A stretch of 64,000 bases of DNA from Bacillota bacterium (GCA_023459495.1 JAEWTL010000038.1:1-64000); one strand, 5' to 3'; shown: positions 34,523 through 43,709, counted from the stretch's first letter. Translations and numbers: made by a program. The notes: generated from the sequence alone by a model not told the origin.

Positions 34523-36286
34523 TTACCCGATCTTTACACCCTTTTTTGGAAGAGGGACTACGCCCAGTACCTGTGCCAGCCGGGAGTTGCGTCCCGACAG
34601 TTCGCCCAGCGCGGGCAACTCCTGCCCTAATACTTTGCAGGCGTACGCAAGCAGCACGCGGGAGAGGCCTGCCGCCTTGTTGTGGCGGTCCGTTGCGGCA
34701 GAGCGCAGCGCCTCACAAGCCTTCTCCATATCGGATCGCTTTCCGGTCAGCATCAACGCCATTGCGCGCGTGTTAACGATGTACCCCAAACGAGAGCGGG
34801 CCAGCAGCCCCGCCGCCGTTTCGTAGCGGCCCAGATAGATGTTTACCCACGCAATCTTCTCGCTGATGTGCCAGGTGTTGCGCTTGCGGTCCTTGGCATT
34901 ATCCGCCACGGCTTTGGCGGCAGAAAGCGTCTTCCCGGCAGCAAACGCCGCAGCCTGCAGCGCCTCCTCCCGCCCGTCCGCCAGCGCGATAAACGCCTGC
35001 GCGGCATAAGCGCTGCCGAGGCGGTACAGCTTTTCCACTGGTGAGCGCGTCCAACTCCCGCCCGCCGCTTCCTCCGCGAGCTTTTTGATGTCCGGCGATT
35101 TGAGTGGCATATCCGTTTCAGCGACAAAGCACCGCTCCAGCATATCGCACGCGCTTTCAATGTTGAGCCGCGTGATCTCCGGCAGTTGGGCTTGTCCCTC
35201 GCGCTGCGCCAGCAGACGGCAGTAATACTCCTGTACCGGCAGGTAGGCGTCGTCGAGATAGTAGCTGCCCAGCACAAACAGCGCTTTGGCGTATTCGCGC
35301 GCGCTGGCTGCCTTTTCCGCGCCGTCCTTCATGCCCTCGTACAGCGTGATGGCCGTGGCAAGGTGCTCTTCGCCAATCTCGCGAATCTCGCGCAGCACCG
35401 CAGTTTCTTCCTTGGCATAGGCGTGCTTGCCAAACAGCAGGTAAGGCGCCTGTTTCTCGATGATAAGTTTGCCTTTGCGGTAGTTGTTACGCACGCTGCC
35501 TGGGTAAATTTCAAGCGAGCGGGACAGCCACTCATTGGCGAGCTCCATCTCTTTCTCCAGGTCCTGGTCACGCCGCTCACCGGGCCGCAGCAGCTCGTGC
35601 ACGTTGGAATAGTACCGGTACGCAAGCGCGGTGGCGCATCGTGCGCTGTCCGGTTCCAGCTCCGCTCCGCGTTTCAAAAACGCCACGGCATACTCGCGGT
35701 ATTGCGCGCATTCGCACAGCTTCTTCGTCTCACCCGATTTGACAAGCAGCGTGGTGGAAAGCTTGCTGCATGCCCTCCCAAGTCGGTAGAGGATGTCGGC
35801 GTTGTCCCATATCTTCGGGTCCGCTTTGACATTTCGCAGCGGCGCGAAGCGCATGCACACGACCTTGTAATCGCCCTGCTCCATCAGCCCGTCGACCTCG
35901 CCCAGGGCCATGGCGCTTTCGCATATTGCATCGTAATCGGCCTGCTCCCCAAACACCAGCAGCGGCGCATGCCCCTCCGCGTCCAACAGTCCTTGCCGAC
36001 GCGCAAGCCTCAGCATGCCTTCGCCGATGTGGACGCTCTGCAGCGCCAGGGTTTTGCCCTTGCCGAATTCCAGCCGCAACGAGTCGTCCCCCTCGCCAAA
36101 ACGCTTCAACGGCAACAGCACCGCCTGCGTGCCTTCATCGCGACCCGCCACATAAACCGCGCAGGCCGTTACGGAAAGAAGCTTTTGTGCGATGTCGGGG
36201 TACAGGCGTTTGGCCTGCAGAAAATACTTTCCCTGAAGGGTGAGATGGTCCGAGATCCTGCCGAAGCACGCTGCAAAAAGAAACAT
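34523..36286 (-). CDS. TPR-like helical-repeat protein of unknown function
   Basis: The 587-residue soluble protein has a roughly 180-residue N-terminal mixed domain. Long helical stretches follow with TPR-like spacing, such as YAVAFLKRGAELEPDSARCA and ANEWLSRSLEIYPGSVRNNY. No enzyme motif is visible. Such proteins usually hold partners together. It stands alone between the small clostridial protein and the divergent glycosyltransferase. The Met at 36286 has AGGAGGC ahead of it. Confidence 0.65.
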   Translation of the reverse strand: MFLFAACFGRISDHLTLQGKYFLQAKRLYPDIAQKLLSVTACAVYVAGRDEGTQAVLLPLKRFGEGDDSLRLEFGKGKTLALQSVHIGEGMLRLARRQGLLDAEGHAPLLVFGEQADYDAICESAMALGEVDGLMEQGDYKVVCMRFAPLRNVKADPKIWDNADILYRLGRACSKLSTTLLVKSGETKKLCECAQYREYAVAFLKRGAELEPDSARCATALAYRYYSNVHELLRPGERRDQDLEKEMELANEWLSRSLEIYPGSVRNNYRKGKLIIEKQAPYLLFGKHAYAKEETAVLREIREIGEEHLATAITLYEGMKDGAEKAASAREYAKALFVLGSYYLDDAYLPVQEYYCRLLAQREGQAQLPEITRLNIESACDMLERCFVAETDMPLKSPDIKKLAEEAAGGSWTRSPVEKLYRLGSAYAAQAFIALADGREEALQAAAFAAGKTLSAAKAVADNAKDRKRNTWHISEKIAWVNIYLGRYETAAGLLARSRLGYIVNTRAMALMLTGKRSDMEKACEALRSAATDRHNKAAGLSRVLLAYACKVLGQELPALGELSGRNSRLAQVLGVVPLPKKGVKIG

Positions 36287-36415
36287 GAGTGCCTCCTGTC
36301 GGTTATGGTCAGATGATGTCGGTTTTTAGCTTGTACGGCCTATATTAACATAATCCTCATCTTATGGCAACCTAATGCGCATCTCCTCACCCCATCTCCA
36401 GCAGGCATAAAGTCT

Positions 36416-36444
36416 TTGATAATGTGCCAGTATTGGTATATAAT
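36416..36444 (+). promoter_or_regulatory. Sigma-A promoter of the glycosyltransferase gene
   Basis: TTGATA at 36416-36421 and TATAAT at 36439-36444 are separated by exactly 17 bp. The start point would fall about 28 bp before the ATG at 36479. Confidence 0.75.
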
Positions 36445-36478
36445 CGGAACTGAAAACAGGACAGGAGCAATGCCGCTT

Positions 36479-37402
36479 ATGAAATATTCGGTAGTGGTCC
36501 CCGCGTTCAACGAGCAGGAGGTTTTGCCCCTCTCGTACCCGCGCCTCAAGGCCGTGATGGATACGCTGGGTGATGATTACGAGATCATCTTTATCAACGA
36601 CGGTTCGCGTGACGACACGCTGCACATCTTAAAGCAGATGGCCGCGGAGGACAAGCACGTTAAGGTATTAAGCTTTTCGCGCAACTTCGGCCATCAGGAG
36701 GCGGTCTCTGCGGGCATGGCGGCCAGCAGCGGACAAGCCGTGGTCATCATCGACTGTGACCTGCAGGACCCGCCGGAGGTCATTCCGGGCATGGTGGAAA
36801 GGTGGAAGGCCGGCGCAGATATCGTCTATGGGCAGCGCACCAAGCGCAAGGGCGAAACGACGTTCAAGAAGCTGACCGCATGGTTGTATTACCGCATCCT
36901 GCGGGCGCTGGGCGGACAGTACATCCCGGCCAACACGGGCGACTTCCGCCTGATCGACCGCAAGGTGTGCGACACCCTAAACGCGATGCCGGAAAAGAAC
37001 CGCTTTCTGCGCGGCATGGCGGCGTGGTCGGGCTTCAAAGCCGAACCATTTGAATACGTGCGCGATGAACGCGCGGCGGGCCAGACGAAGTATTCGATCA
37101 AAAAGATGCTCAAACTGGCGGGCGACGGCATCACATCTTTCTCCAACAAGCCGCTGAAATTCGCTATGGTCATGGGTGTTTCGGTGCTCATCCTCTCGTG
37201 CCTGTACCTGATCACCTCCATCGTGCTGGCGAGCCTTGCCATCCTTTCGGTCATGCATGTGCTGTTCGCCGTCGCGTTTGCACTGATTGGCTGTCTGTTC
37301 GTATCTTTGGGTATCATTGGACTGTACTTAGGCAGAATATATGACGAGGCCAAGGGACGGCCCATTTACATTGTAGACGAAAAGATCAACTTTACGAAAT
37401 AA
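36479..37402 (+). CDS. GT2 glycosyltransferase, DPM1/GtrB-like, membrane-bound
   Basis: The 307-residue enzyme has a GT-A domain with VVVPAFNEQE at the start, FINDGSRDDT, and the metal motif IDCDLQDPPE. Two C-terminal membrane helices follow (about 230-255 and 262-290). It belongs to the polyprenyl-phosphate sugar transferase group that loads glucose or mannose onto undecaprenyl phosphate for wall or surface glycans. An ATG three codons earlier is too close to AGGAG, so 36479 is preferred. The aminopeptidase gene starts 12 bp after its stop codon, so they share an operon. Confidence 0.88.
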   Translation: MKYSVVVPAFNEQEVLPLSYPRLKAVMDTLGDDYEIIFINDGSRDDTLHILKQMAAEDKHVKVLSFSRNFGHQEAVSAGMAASSGQAVVIIDCDLQDPPEVIPGMVERWKAGADIVYGQRTKRKGETTFKKLTAWLYYRILRALGGQYIPANTGDFRLIDRKVCDTLNAMPEKNRFLRGMAAWSGFKAEPFEYVRDERAAGQTKYSIKKMLKLAGDGITSFSNKPLKFAMVMGVSVLILSCLYLITSIVLASLAILSVMHVLFAVAFALIGCLFVSLGIIGLYLGRIYDEAKGRPIYIVDEKINFTK

Positions 37403-37414
37403 CGGAGGATTATC

Positions 37415-38527
37415 ATGACAGACCCCAGACTTGAAAAATTAGCGGATATCATCGTCAACTACTCGCTCAAAATTCAAAAGGGCGAAAAGCTGCTTATTGA
37501 AACCACGGACGTGGGCGACACGATCGGCAAGCTGCTCGTAGAGAAGACGTTCGAGGCGGGCGGCATCCCGCTCATCAATACCATGTACCGCTCCATTCAG
37601 CGCGCGATCATTATGGGCACCAATCCGGACCACATCGAGGCTTGGACGCACTACGACGAGGACAAGATGGCGGGCATGGATGCGTACGTGTCCATCCGCG
37701 GCAACGAGAACAATCTGGAACTCATCGACGTGCCCAGCGACCAGATGCACCTCTATGAGAGCATATACTATAAGAAAGTACACTTCGGTCATCGCATCCC
37801 GCACACCCGCTGGGTGGTGCTGCGCTACCCCAATCCGTCCATGGCGCAGCTTGCGGACATGAGCACCGAGGCGTTCGAAGACTTTTACTTCAATGTCTGC
37901 ACGCTCGATTACGCCAAAATGGACAAGGCGATGGACGTGATGAAGGCGCGCATGGCGCGGACCGACAAGGTACACATCACGGGCGTCGATACGGACCTCA
38001 CGTTCTCCATCAAGGGCATCCCCTCCAAGAAGTGCTCCGGCCACATGAACCTGCCCGACGGCGAGATTTACACCGCGCCGGTACGCGACAGCGTCAACGG
38101 CAAGCTGACTTACAACACGCCTTCCATCGAGCGCGGCTTCCGCTTCGAGAATATTTCGTTTGAGTTCAAGGACGGAAAGATCGTCAAAGCCACGGCCAAC
38201 GACAACAAGCGCGTCAACGAGCTGCTCGATATCGACGAGGGTGCACGCTACATCGGCGAGTTCTCGTTCGGCGTGAACCCGTACATCTTAAAGCCCATGT
38301 GCGACACGCTGTTCGACGAGAAGATCGCGGGCTCCATCCACTTCACTCCGGGCAACGCATACGACGACGCGGACAACGGCAACCGCAGTGCGCAGCACTG
38401 GGACCTCGTATACATCCAGCGGCCCGAGTACGGCGGCGGAGAGATTTACTTCGACAACGAGTTGATCCGCAAAGATGGTCGGTTCCTGGGTGAGCTGGAA
38501 GTGCTCAACGAAGAGAACCTGAAATAG
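37415..38527 (+). CDS. M29-family aminopeptidase
   Basis: The 370-residue metallo-aminopeptidase is of the AmpS/PepS/thermophilic M29 type. The family's metal-site segments are visible as NLPDGEIYTAP (about residues 212-222), IGEFSFGVNP and GSIHFTPGNAY. It removes N-terminal residues from cytoplasmic peptides with two metal ions. A ribosome binding site GGAGG lies in the 12-bp gap behind the glycosyltransferase gene. Confidence 0.88.
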   Translation: MTDPRLEKLADIIVNYSLKIQKGEKLLIETTDVGDTIGKLLVEKTFEAGGIPLINTMYRSIQRAIIMGTNPDHIEAWTHYDEDKMAGMDAYVSIRGNENNLELIDVPSDQMHLYESIYYKKVHFGHRIPHTRWVVLRYPNPSMAQLADMSTEAFEDFYFNVCTLDYAKMDKAMDVMKARMARTDKVHITGVDTDLTFSIKGIPSKKCSGHMNLPDGEIYTAPVRDSVNGKLTYNTPSIERGFRFENISFEFKDGKIVKATANDNKRVNELLDIDEGARYIGEFSFGVNPYILKPMCDTLFDEKIAGSIHFTPGNAYDDADNGNRSAQHWDLVYIQRPEYGGGEIYFDNELIRKDGRFLGELEVLNEENLK

Positions 38528-38538
38528 TACAGTCAGAC

Positions 38539-38566
38539 AAGGCCGCTCCGTTGGGGCGGCCTTTGA
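38539..38566 (+). terminator. Terminator of the GT2/aminopeptidase operon
   Basis: AAGGCCGC pairs with GCGGCCTT, followed by TTGAT. It lies 11 bp after the aminopeptidase stop codon. Confidence 0.7.
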
Positions 38567-38624
38567 TATATCTCCCCTATGGGGACGCTCTACGGATGTC
38601 TTAATATGATGAGGAGGTTCTGAT

Positions 38625-39065
38625 ATGGTTAAGAAGCAGACGGCAATGGATCTGTTCGGCAAGCAGTTCAACTGTGCGCAGGCTGTGGCAGGCGCTCTGG
38701 CAGAGGAAGTGGGCGTAAGCCTTGAAACGGCCCTGAAAGCTGCCGCGTGCTTTGGCGGCGGCATGCGCTGCGGCGAGGTATGCGGCGCAGTGACCGGCGC
38801 GCTGATGGCACTGGGCTTTCGTTTCGGTTCCGCCAAAGAGAATGACGCGGAGGGCAAGGCGGCAGCCTATAAGCGCTCCGTCGATTTCATTGAGGCTTTC
38901 AAAGCCAAACACGGCACCATCCTCTGCCGTGAGTTGCTGGGGTATAACCCCGGTGTACCAGAGGACGCGGCAAAAATTAAGGAATTGGGCCTGCACGACA
39001 AGATATGCAATCAGGTAATTCTTGACGCGGTGGAGATCGCGAAAGAGATCATCGCGCAGGGATAA
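38625..39065 (+). CDS. C_GCAxxG_C_C family redox-type protein
   Basis: The 146-residue protein shows the family's cysteine pattern: FNCAQAV, CFGGGMRCGEVCGAVTGALM, CRELLG and a final Cys in KICNQV. The family is thought to bind metal or take part in redox chemistry, but no reaction is proven. It has its own ribosome binding site (AGGAGG) and follows a terminator, so it is transcribed separately. Confidence 0.85.
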   Translation: MVKKQTAMDLFGKQFNCAQAVAGALAEEVGVSLETALKAAACFGGGMRCGEVCGAVTGALMALGFRFGSAKENDAEGKAAAYKRSVDFIEAFKAKHGTILCRELLGYNPGVPEDAAKIKELGLHDKICNQVILDAVEIAKEIIAQG

Positions 39066-39370
39066 GATTACTATTGTGGTGTTCTTCTACGATAAAAATT
39101 AAATTTTTGTAAATTTTATTTGCACCATTACATAATCTGTGATATAATGCATATAAATTGAAAATGCGGTATAGATTTATGTTTTCTAATTCCGTAACCA
39201 TAAAACAAGAAGTACCTGTTAGGAGCGACGAACCTCCTTCATTTTCTTTTTCTTTACCTTAACACATCCTAAATACTCATAAATAGAGCCGAAAGATGCC
39301 ATTAAAAATGATGGACAAATTTTTTTTCAAAAATTTTAGAATATTTTATTTATTGTAGGGTGGGATACTA
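39066..39370. other. 305-bp AT-rich spacer with a promoter and long leader
   Basis: The spacer is far more AT-rich than its left neighbour. It holds a good promoter at 39120-39148 and then a leader of about 215 nt before the ATG at 39371. In the leader, AGGAG and CTCCT (about 39222-39238) can form a small hairpin. I recognise no known riboswitch and no small gene. Confidence 0.5.
39120..39148 (+). promoter_or_regulatory. Sigma-A promoter upstream of the coiled-coil gene
   Basis: TTGCAC at 39120-39125 and TATAAT at 39143-39148 are separated by 17 bp. Confidence 0.65.
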
Positions 39371-39847
39371 ATGAGTACAAAAGGAGTAGCTAATAAGCTT
39401 GAAGTTTCAGAGCAATATATTGGGGGTATATGTGAATATAGGAATCCTGAAGGTGGTTGCTATTACTTCGGGAGTTCATGTAGTTTGGATGACCTTCATA
39501 AAATGGGAGATGGAAAAATGGATGATAAGGATTGGGCAAAGCAATATGTTGAAAGCGTCGACCGTTGTGTTTCCGAAATAAGGCGCGAAATTGCAGAAAA
39601 CAGAAGAGAAGCAAAGTCTGATATTCGCGAGTACATAAATGCTGTTAATTCAAAGATTGATCAATCGGTGAATGAAACCAGAGAGATGAAAGCGGACATT
39701 AAAAAAGAAATTGACGGCTTGAAAGAAAATTACGCCAGCTCTACAAAACACATTCAAACTATGAACACCACAGTAATGATTGGCTTGATTGGTATTTTCC
39801 TTGCGTTTGCGGCTGTGGTTGTGGCGTTGATTTATAAAGCGTTTTGA
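39371..39847 (+). CDS. Coiled-coil protein with a C-terminal membrane anchor
   Basis: The 158-residue protein has a Cys-containing N-terminal part (GICEYRNPEGGCYYFGSSC), a long charged coiled coil at about residues 60-125, and one C-terminal membrane helix (MIGLIGIFLAFAAVVVALIY). The layout resembles phage XhlA-like or other tail-anchored coiled coils. The DNA is AT-rich, like the spacer before it, and looks acquired. A second start at about codon 50 (after GGGAG) would give a 109-residue form without the Cys part. The function is unknown. Confidence 0.6.
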   Translation: MSTKGVANKLEVSEQYIGGICEYRNPEGGCYYFGSSCSLDDLHKMGDGKMDDKDWAKQYVESVDRCVSEIRREIAENRREAKSDIREYINAVNSKIDQSVNETREMKADIKKEIDGLKENYASSTKHIQTMNTTVMIGLIGIFLAFAAVVVALIYKAF

Positions 39848-39891
39848 GTTCATCCCATCCTTTAAGGATAAACGCTGAAGTTAACCGGCAG

Positions 39892-39922
39892 GAGGCTTTT
39901 TGCACAAAAAGCCTCTTTTTTT
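39892..39922 (+). terminator. Terminator of the coiled-coil gene
   Basis: A perfect 10-bp stem, GAGGCTTTTT with AAAAAGCCTC, has a four-base loop and is followed by seven T. Confidence 0.9.
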
Positions 39923-40029
39923 GCCTATGCAGTTAACTGCTAGTTAACTTTTTCAACCGAATTTAACGACGGCTCCATTGCCGCGTTATTCCAGCACCGC
40001 TATAATAAGGGCTGTGAGGTGAACAAAGA

Positions 40030-41130
40030 ATGGGAGATATCCGAATCGGAAAAAAGATTGCCGCCAAGCGCAGGGATAAGGGGGTCACACAGGAGGAGCT
40101 TGCAGGGTTCCTCGGCGTCTCCAAGCCCGCGGTATCCAAATGGGAGTCCGGCCAGAGCTACCCGGACATTACGCTGCTGCCTGTGCTTGCGACCTATTTC
40201 AATATGACCGTGGACGATCTGCTGGGCTATGAACCGCAGATGTCCCGGGAGGATGTACGCAGCATGTACAAGGCACTCTGCAAAGCTTTTGCGGAGGAGC
40301 CCTTTGAAGCAGCGTTCGCCAACTGCCAGGAGTACGAGAAGAAGTACTTCTCCTGCTGGAGCGTACAGTTCCACATCGGGCTGCTGTACGTCAACCACTG
40401 CGCGCTGGCGGGTGCCGAGATGCTGTCTGTCGTCAAGAAAGCGGTTCGCATCTTTTCACGGGTAGCTAATGAGGGCGACGATTTAAGCTTGGGGCGGCAG
40501 GCGTTATGCCTCCAAAGCTACTGCTACCTGATACTTGGCCAGCCTGTGGACGCGATCGACCTGCTGGAGGAGCTGGATGACCCGGTGATGTCCCACCGTA
40601 TGCTGCTCGTCAAGGCATACCAGATGAAGGGCGACGCGAAGAAATCCAAATCGCTGCTGCAAGGAGAGCTGTATTCGCAGCTGGCGGGTGTGATCGGCGC
40701 ATTGCCGGACTTTGTATCGCTGTATGCGGATGATTCTGAGCGTATCCGGGACGGCTTCGACAAGATCATGGCTGTGGGCAGGATATTCGGGCTGGAAGCC
40801 ATCCAGCCCGCGCCTTATATGACCGCCTATATCTCCGCAGCCCAGGTGCATGCGTCCATGGGGCGCACGGAGGAAGCGCTGGATATGCTGGAAAAGTACG
40901 CGAACCTGCTCAAGGCCCCCGGTGTGTTCCCGCTGAAGCTGCACGGCAGCGTATTCTTCGACGCGCTGGACGACTTCATTGAAACATTTGATCTGGGTGG
41001 CATCACACCCCGCAGTGACGAGATCATCAAGCAGAGCGCAAAGGACTCGGTGCTCAGGAATCCTGCATTCGAAGCATTAAAGAGCGACCCGCGCTTCAGT
41101 CATATTGAAATCAAATTAAGTCAAATATAA
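40030..41130 (+). CDS. XRE-family regulator with helical-repeat domain
   Basis: The 366-residue protein begins with a Cro/CI helix-turn-helix (KRRDKGVTQEELAGFLGVSK, then AVSKWESGQSYPDITLLP) in residues 6-65. About 300 residues of TPR-like helices follow, a layout of sensor-regulators that bind peptides or proteins. It is the first gene of a four-gene run with a PLDc_N protein and an ABC exporter (11 bp gap), so it probably controls that run. Confidence 0.82.
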   Translation: MGDIRIGKKIAAKRRDKGVTQEELAGFLGVSKPAVSKWESGQSYPDITLLPVLATYFNMTVDDLLGYEPQMSREDVRSMYKALCKAFAEEPFEAAFANCQEYEKKYFSCWSVQFHIGLLYVNHCALAGAEMLSVVKKAVRIFSRVANEGDDLSLGRQALCLQSYCYLILGQPVDAIDLLEELDDPVMSHRMLLVKAYQMKGDAKKSKSLLQGELYSQLAGVIGALPDFVSLYADDSERIRDGFDKIMAVGRIFGLEAIQPAPYMTAYISAAQVHASMGRTEEALDMLEKYANLLKAPGVFPLKLHGSVFFDALDDFIETFDLGGITPRSDEIIKQSAKDSVLRNPAFEALKSDPRFSHIEIKLSQI

Positions 41131-41141
41131 GGAGGAAACCC

Positions 41142-41342
41142 GTGGAACTGATTATGCAATACCTGCCCTTTTTCATCCCCGTCTTTATCCTGCAGATCGT
41201 GCTGATGGTCGTTGCGCTCGTCCACGTACTGCGGCACGAACACTACAAACACGGCAACCGCGTGCTGTGGATCATCGTTGTGGTCGTGGTGAACGTCATC
41301 GGGCCGATCGTGTACTTTGTATTTGGACGGAGTGACGAGTAA
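41142..41342 (+). CDS. PLDc_N-domain small membrane protein (YxlE-like)
   Basis: The 66-residue protein has two membrane helices and the PLDc_N ending VVNVIGPIVYFVFGR. In Bacillus, YxlE of this type lies beside the YxlF-YxlG ABC transporter and acts with YxlD on sigma Y. The same order is seen here, without a sigma factor. Its TAA overlaps the ATG of the ATPase gene by one base. Confidence 0.8.
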   Translation: MELIMQYLPFFIPVFILQIVLMVVALVHVLRHEHYKHGNRVLWIIVVVVVNVIGPIVYFVFGRSDE

Positions 41343-42256
41343 TGAATGTACTGGAACTGAAAAACGTATCGAAAAGCTTTGGCAGCCTGAGTGTGCTGAA
41401 GGACTTAAGCTTCTCCGTGCCGGAGGGTTCCGTGTTCGGCTTCATCGGCAAGAACGGCGCAGGCAAGACCACGACGATGAAAACGATTCTGGGCTTCCTG
41501 CCCGTATCAGGCGGGGAGATCAAGGTCTGCGGAGAAAAGGTCCGCTTCGGAGAGACGCATACCAACCGGTACATCGGGTATCTGCCCGACGTTCCGGAGT
41601 ACTACGGCTACATGCGCCCGAAGGAGTACCTGAAGCTCTGTGGCCAGATCATCGGCCTCAGCTCCCGCGAGATATCACGGCAGACGGACGAACTGATCGC
41701 TCTGGTCGGGTTGGAAGGCGTCAACCGCAAGATCGCCGGTTTCTCGCGCGGCATGAAGCAGCGGCTGGGCATCGCACAGGCCCTCATCGGAGAGCCGCGG
41801 CTGCTCATCTGCGATGAGCCCACGTCCGCACTGGACCCGGTGGGACGCCGGGAGATCCTTGACATCCTGCACAAGATCAAGGACCGCACGACCATCGTAT
41901 TCTCCACGCATATCCTCTCGGACGTGGAGCGCATATGCGACACGGTTGGTATCCTGAACAACGGCAGTCTGGCCCTGCAGGGTACGCTAGCGGATATCCG
42001 CGGCCGGTACCGCCAAAACAGCGTGCGCATCGAACTGGCCACCCCGGCAGACGCGAATCAACTGATGCCGGTTCTCTCCGGCCTGCCCGCGGCGACTAAC
42101 GTCGAAGCGGCCGGAAGCGCGCTCACGGTAAACCTGCATACGGCAGCGGGCGGCGCGGATGTACTGGCAGCTGTCGCCGCAAAGCATGCCCCGGTCATCC
42201 GCTACGAAATGCTGGAGCCTACGCTGGAGAACGTTTTCATGGAGGTGATCGTATGA
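41342..42256 (+). CDS. ABC transporter ATP-binding protein (YxlF-like)
   Basis: The 304-residue ATPase has Walker A GKNGAGKT (residues 36-43), signature FSRGMKQRLG, Walker B LLICDEPTSALDP and a switch His in FSTHI. About 80 residues at the C terminus form the extra domain seen in drug or antimicrobial-peptide exporters of the CcmA/YxlF type. It overlaps the permease gene by four bases (ATGA), so the two subunits are translated together. Confidence 0.92.
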   Translation: MNVLELKNVSKSFGSLSVLKDLSFSVPEGSVFGFIGKNGAGKTTTMKTILGFLPVSGGEIKVCGEKVRFGETHTNRYIGYLPDVPEYYGYMRPKEYLKLCGQIIGLSSREISRQTDELIALVGLEGVNRKIAGFSRGMKQRLGIAQALIGEPRLLICDEPTSALDPVGRREILDILHKIKDRTTIVFSTHILSDVERICDTVGILNNGSLALQGTLADIRGRYRQNSVRIELATPADANQLMPVLSGLPAATNVEAAGSALTVNLHTAAGGADVLAAVAAKHAPVIRYEMLEPTLENVFMEVIV

Positions 42257-43017
42257 AAGGCTATGCCGCTTTTCTCCGTAAGGAATTTGTCGAGCAGGGC
42301 CGTACGCATAAGCTGCTCATCATGCTGGTCGTATTCACAATTTTCGGCATGACGAGTCCGCTGCTGGCCAAGCTGATGCCGCAAATCTTATCATCAATTG
42401 GCACGGACGGCATCACGATCAATTTCCCTGAGCCAACGTATATGGATGCGTACGCGCAGCTGTTCAAGAACGTTTCGCAAATGGGCATCGTCGTGCTGCT
42501 GCTTGTGTTCGCCAGCAGCATGTCGCAGGAGCTTTCCCGCGGCACGCTGGTCAACGTGCTGGCCAAAGGTCTGCCGCGCACCGCCGTGGTGACGTCCAAG
42601 TACACCGCGTGCCTTGCGCTCTGGACGCTGAGCCTTGCGCTTACCGCCTCCGTCAGCTACGGCTATACGCTGTACCTGTTCGGCAGCCACCCCACCGCAC
42701 ACCTGCTGTTCTCCCTGCTGTGCCTGTGGCTGTTCGGCGCGTTCCTGCTGTCAGTCATCATTCTTACCGGTACGCTGCTAAAAGGCGGCTACGGCGGCCT
42801 GCTTGCCACCGCACTGGTGCTGGGTATCCTGCTGCTGCTGGGCATCATACCCTCCAGTACGCACTGGAACCCGGTGACGCTGGCCTCGGTGAGCACGAGC
42901 TTGCTGGATGGCTCCGTCAAAACCGCGGATATCATCAGCGCGTTTTGGGTCTCTGCGGGAGCCACCGTGCTGTGCATAGCAGGCGCAGTCCTGGTATTCC
43001 GCAAGAAGCAGCTGTAA
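42253..43017 (+). CDS. ABC transporter permease (YxlG-like)
   Basis: The 254-residue integral membrane protein has about six helices (near 19-38, 70-92, 110-130, 140-165, 172-192 and 225-248). It lacks known peptidase or lipoprotein-export motifs. With the ATPase encoded just upstream it would form an ABC-2 type exporter. The substrate is not evident; antimicrobial self-protection is one possibility. Confidence 0.85.
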   Translation: MKGYAAFLRKEFVEQGRTHKLLIMLVVFTIFGMTSPLLAKLMPQILSSIGTDGITINFPEPTYMDAYAQLFKNVSQMGIVVLLLVFASSMSQELSRGTLVNVLAKGLPRTAVVTSKYTACLALWTLSLALTASVSYGYTLYLFGSHPTAHLLFSLLCLWLFGAFLLSVIILTGTLLKGGYGGLLATALVLGILLLLGIIPSSTHWNPVTLASVSTSLLDGSVKTADIISAFWVSAGATVLCIAGAVLVFRKKQL

Positions 43018-43172
43018 AATAAACATCTTCACTTTTGCCTTGGAGGTATCTCACCGCCGGGGCATTTTTGTTTTATCGCTGACCGGTTACCGAGCAGCTA
43101 TACGTCCTTGCGTTCTGGGTCTGCTCATACGGACATTTTGGCTTGAATATACTTAGTGCGGGAGGCGGCGCC

Positions 43173-43640
43173 ATGAAGAATAAGGACAAAGTGCTGCGTA
43201 TCATATTATCCGTGCTGTTTGTCGCCGCGGTGGCGGCGCTCGGTTCGTTGTTTACCGATACGCAGAGCGAATGGTATCAGGGATTGATCAAGCCCGCGCT
43301 GCAGCCACCCGGTATCGTTTTCGGCATCGTGTGGACAGTGCTGTACGTCATGATCGCGGTGTCGATCTCGCTCATTGCGGTACAGCCGGGTACTCCTCAG
43401 TCCACGCTGTGGCTGCACGCTGCAAACGGCGTACTCAATGTGCTGTGGACGTATACTTTCTTTACGCTGCAAAATCCCGCCGGAGCGTTACTGGTGCTCT
43501 TCATCATTATCGCCGTGGGGATACTGCTGTATGCCAGCGTGCGCAAAATCAGCGCGCCTGCCGCATATCTGCTCATTCCATATCTCGTGTGGCTGGCGTT
43601 CGCACTGTACCTGAACTATGAGATCGCGTTTCTGAACTGA
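43173..43640 (+). CDS. tspO: TspO/MBR family protein
   Basis: The 155-residue protein has five membrane helices and the TspO pattern (SEWYQGLIKPALQPPGIVFG, VWTVLYVMIAVS, NGVLNVLWTYTFF). TspO binds porphyrins and related ligands and takes part in oxidative-stress handling. The start was placed at the ATG at 43173 behind GGGAGGCGG; the ATG ten codons earlier lacks support. It lies next to a small membrane protein and a peroxiredoxin, which fits a stress theme. Confidence 0.88.
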   Translation: MKNKDKVLRIILSVLFVAAVAALGSLFTDTQSEWYQGLIKPALQPPGIVFGIVWTVLYVMIAVSISLIAVQPGTPQSTLWLHAANGVLNVLWTYTFFTLQNPAGALLVLFIIIAVGILLYASVRKISAPAAYLLIPYLVWLAFALYLNYEIAFLN

Positions 43641-43644
43641 TCTT

Positions 43645-43659
43645 TGTGCCAAAGTCACG
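43645..43659 (+). promoter_or_regulatory. CRP/FNR-like operator ahead of the small membrane-protein gene
   Basis: TGTGCCAAAGTCACG is nearly the palindrome TGTGAC-AAA-GTCACA found intact at 44035-44049. Its centre (43652) is 29 bp before a -10 element TATGAT at 43681-43686. That places it near -41, the class II activator position. Confidence 0.6.
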
Positions 43660-43680
43660 GTATCCCGTAACTTTTTCTGG

Positions 43681-43686
43681 TATGAT
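43681..43686 (+). promoter_or_regulatory. -10 element of the small membrane-protein gene
   Basis: TATGAT lies 24 bp before the ATG, with no good -35 hexamer. This fits an activator-dependent promoter. Confidence 0.5.
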
Positions 43687-43709
43687 TCTGGTATCAGAGG
43701 AGGATTGCC

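Noticed and set aside
39155..39370. Known riboswitch in the leader of the coiled-coil gene
   Set aside because: I looked for the conserved cores of common classes (c-di-GMP, SAM, TPP, glycine, cobalamin, T-box) and found none.
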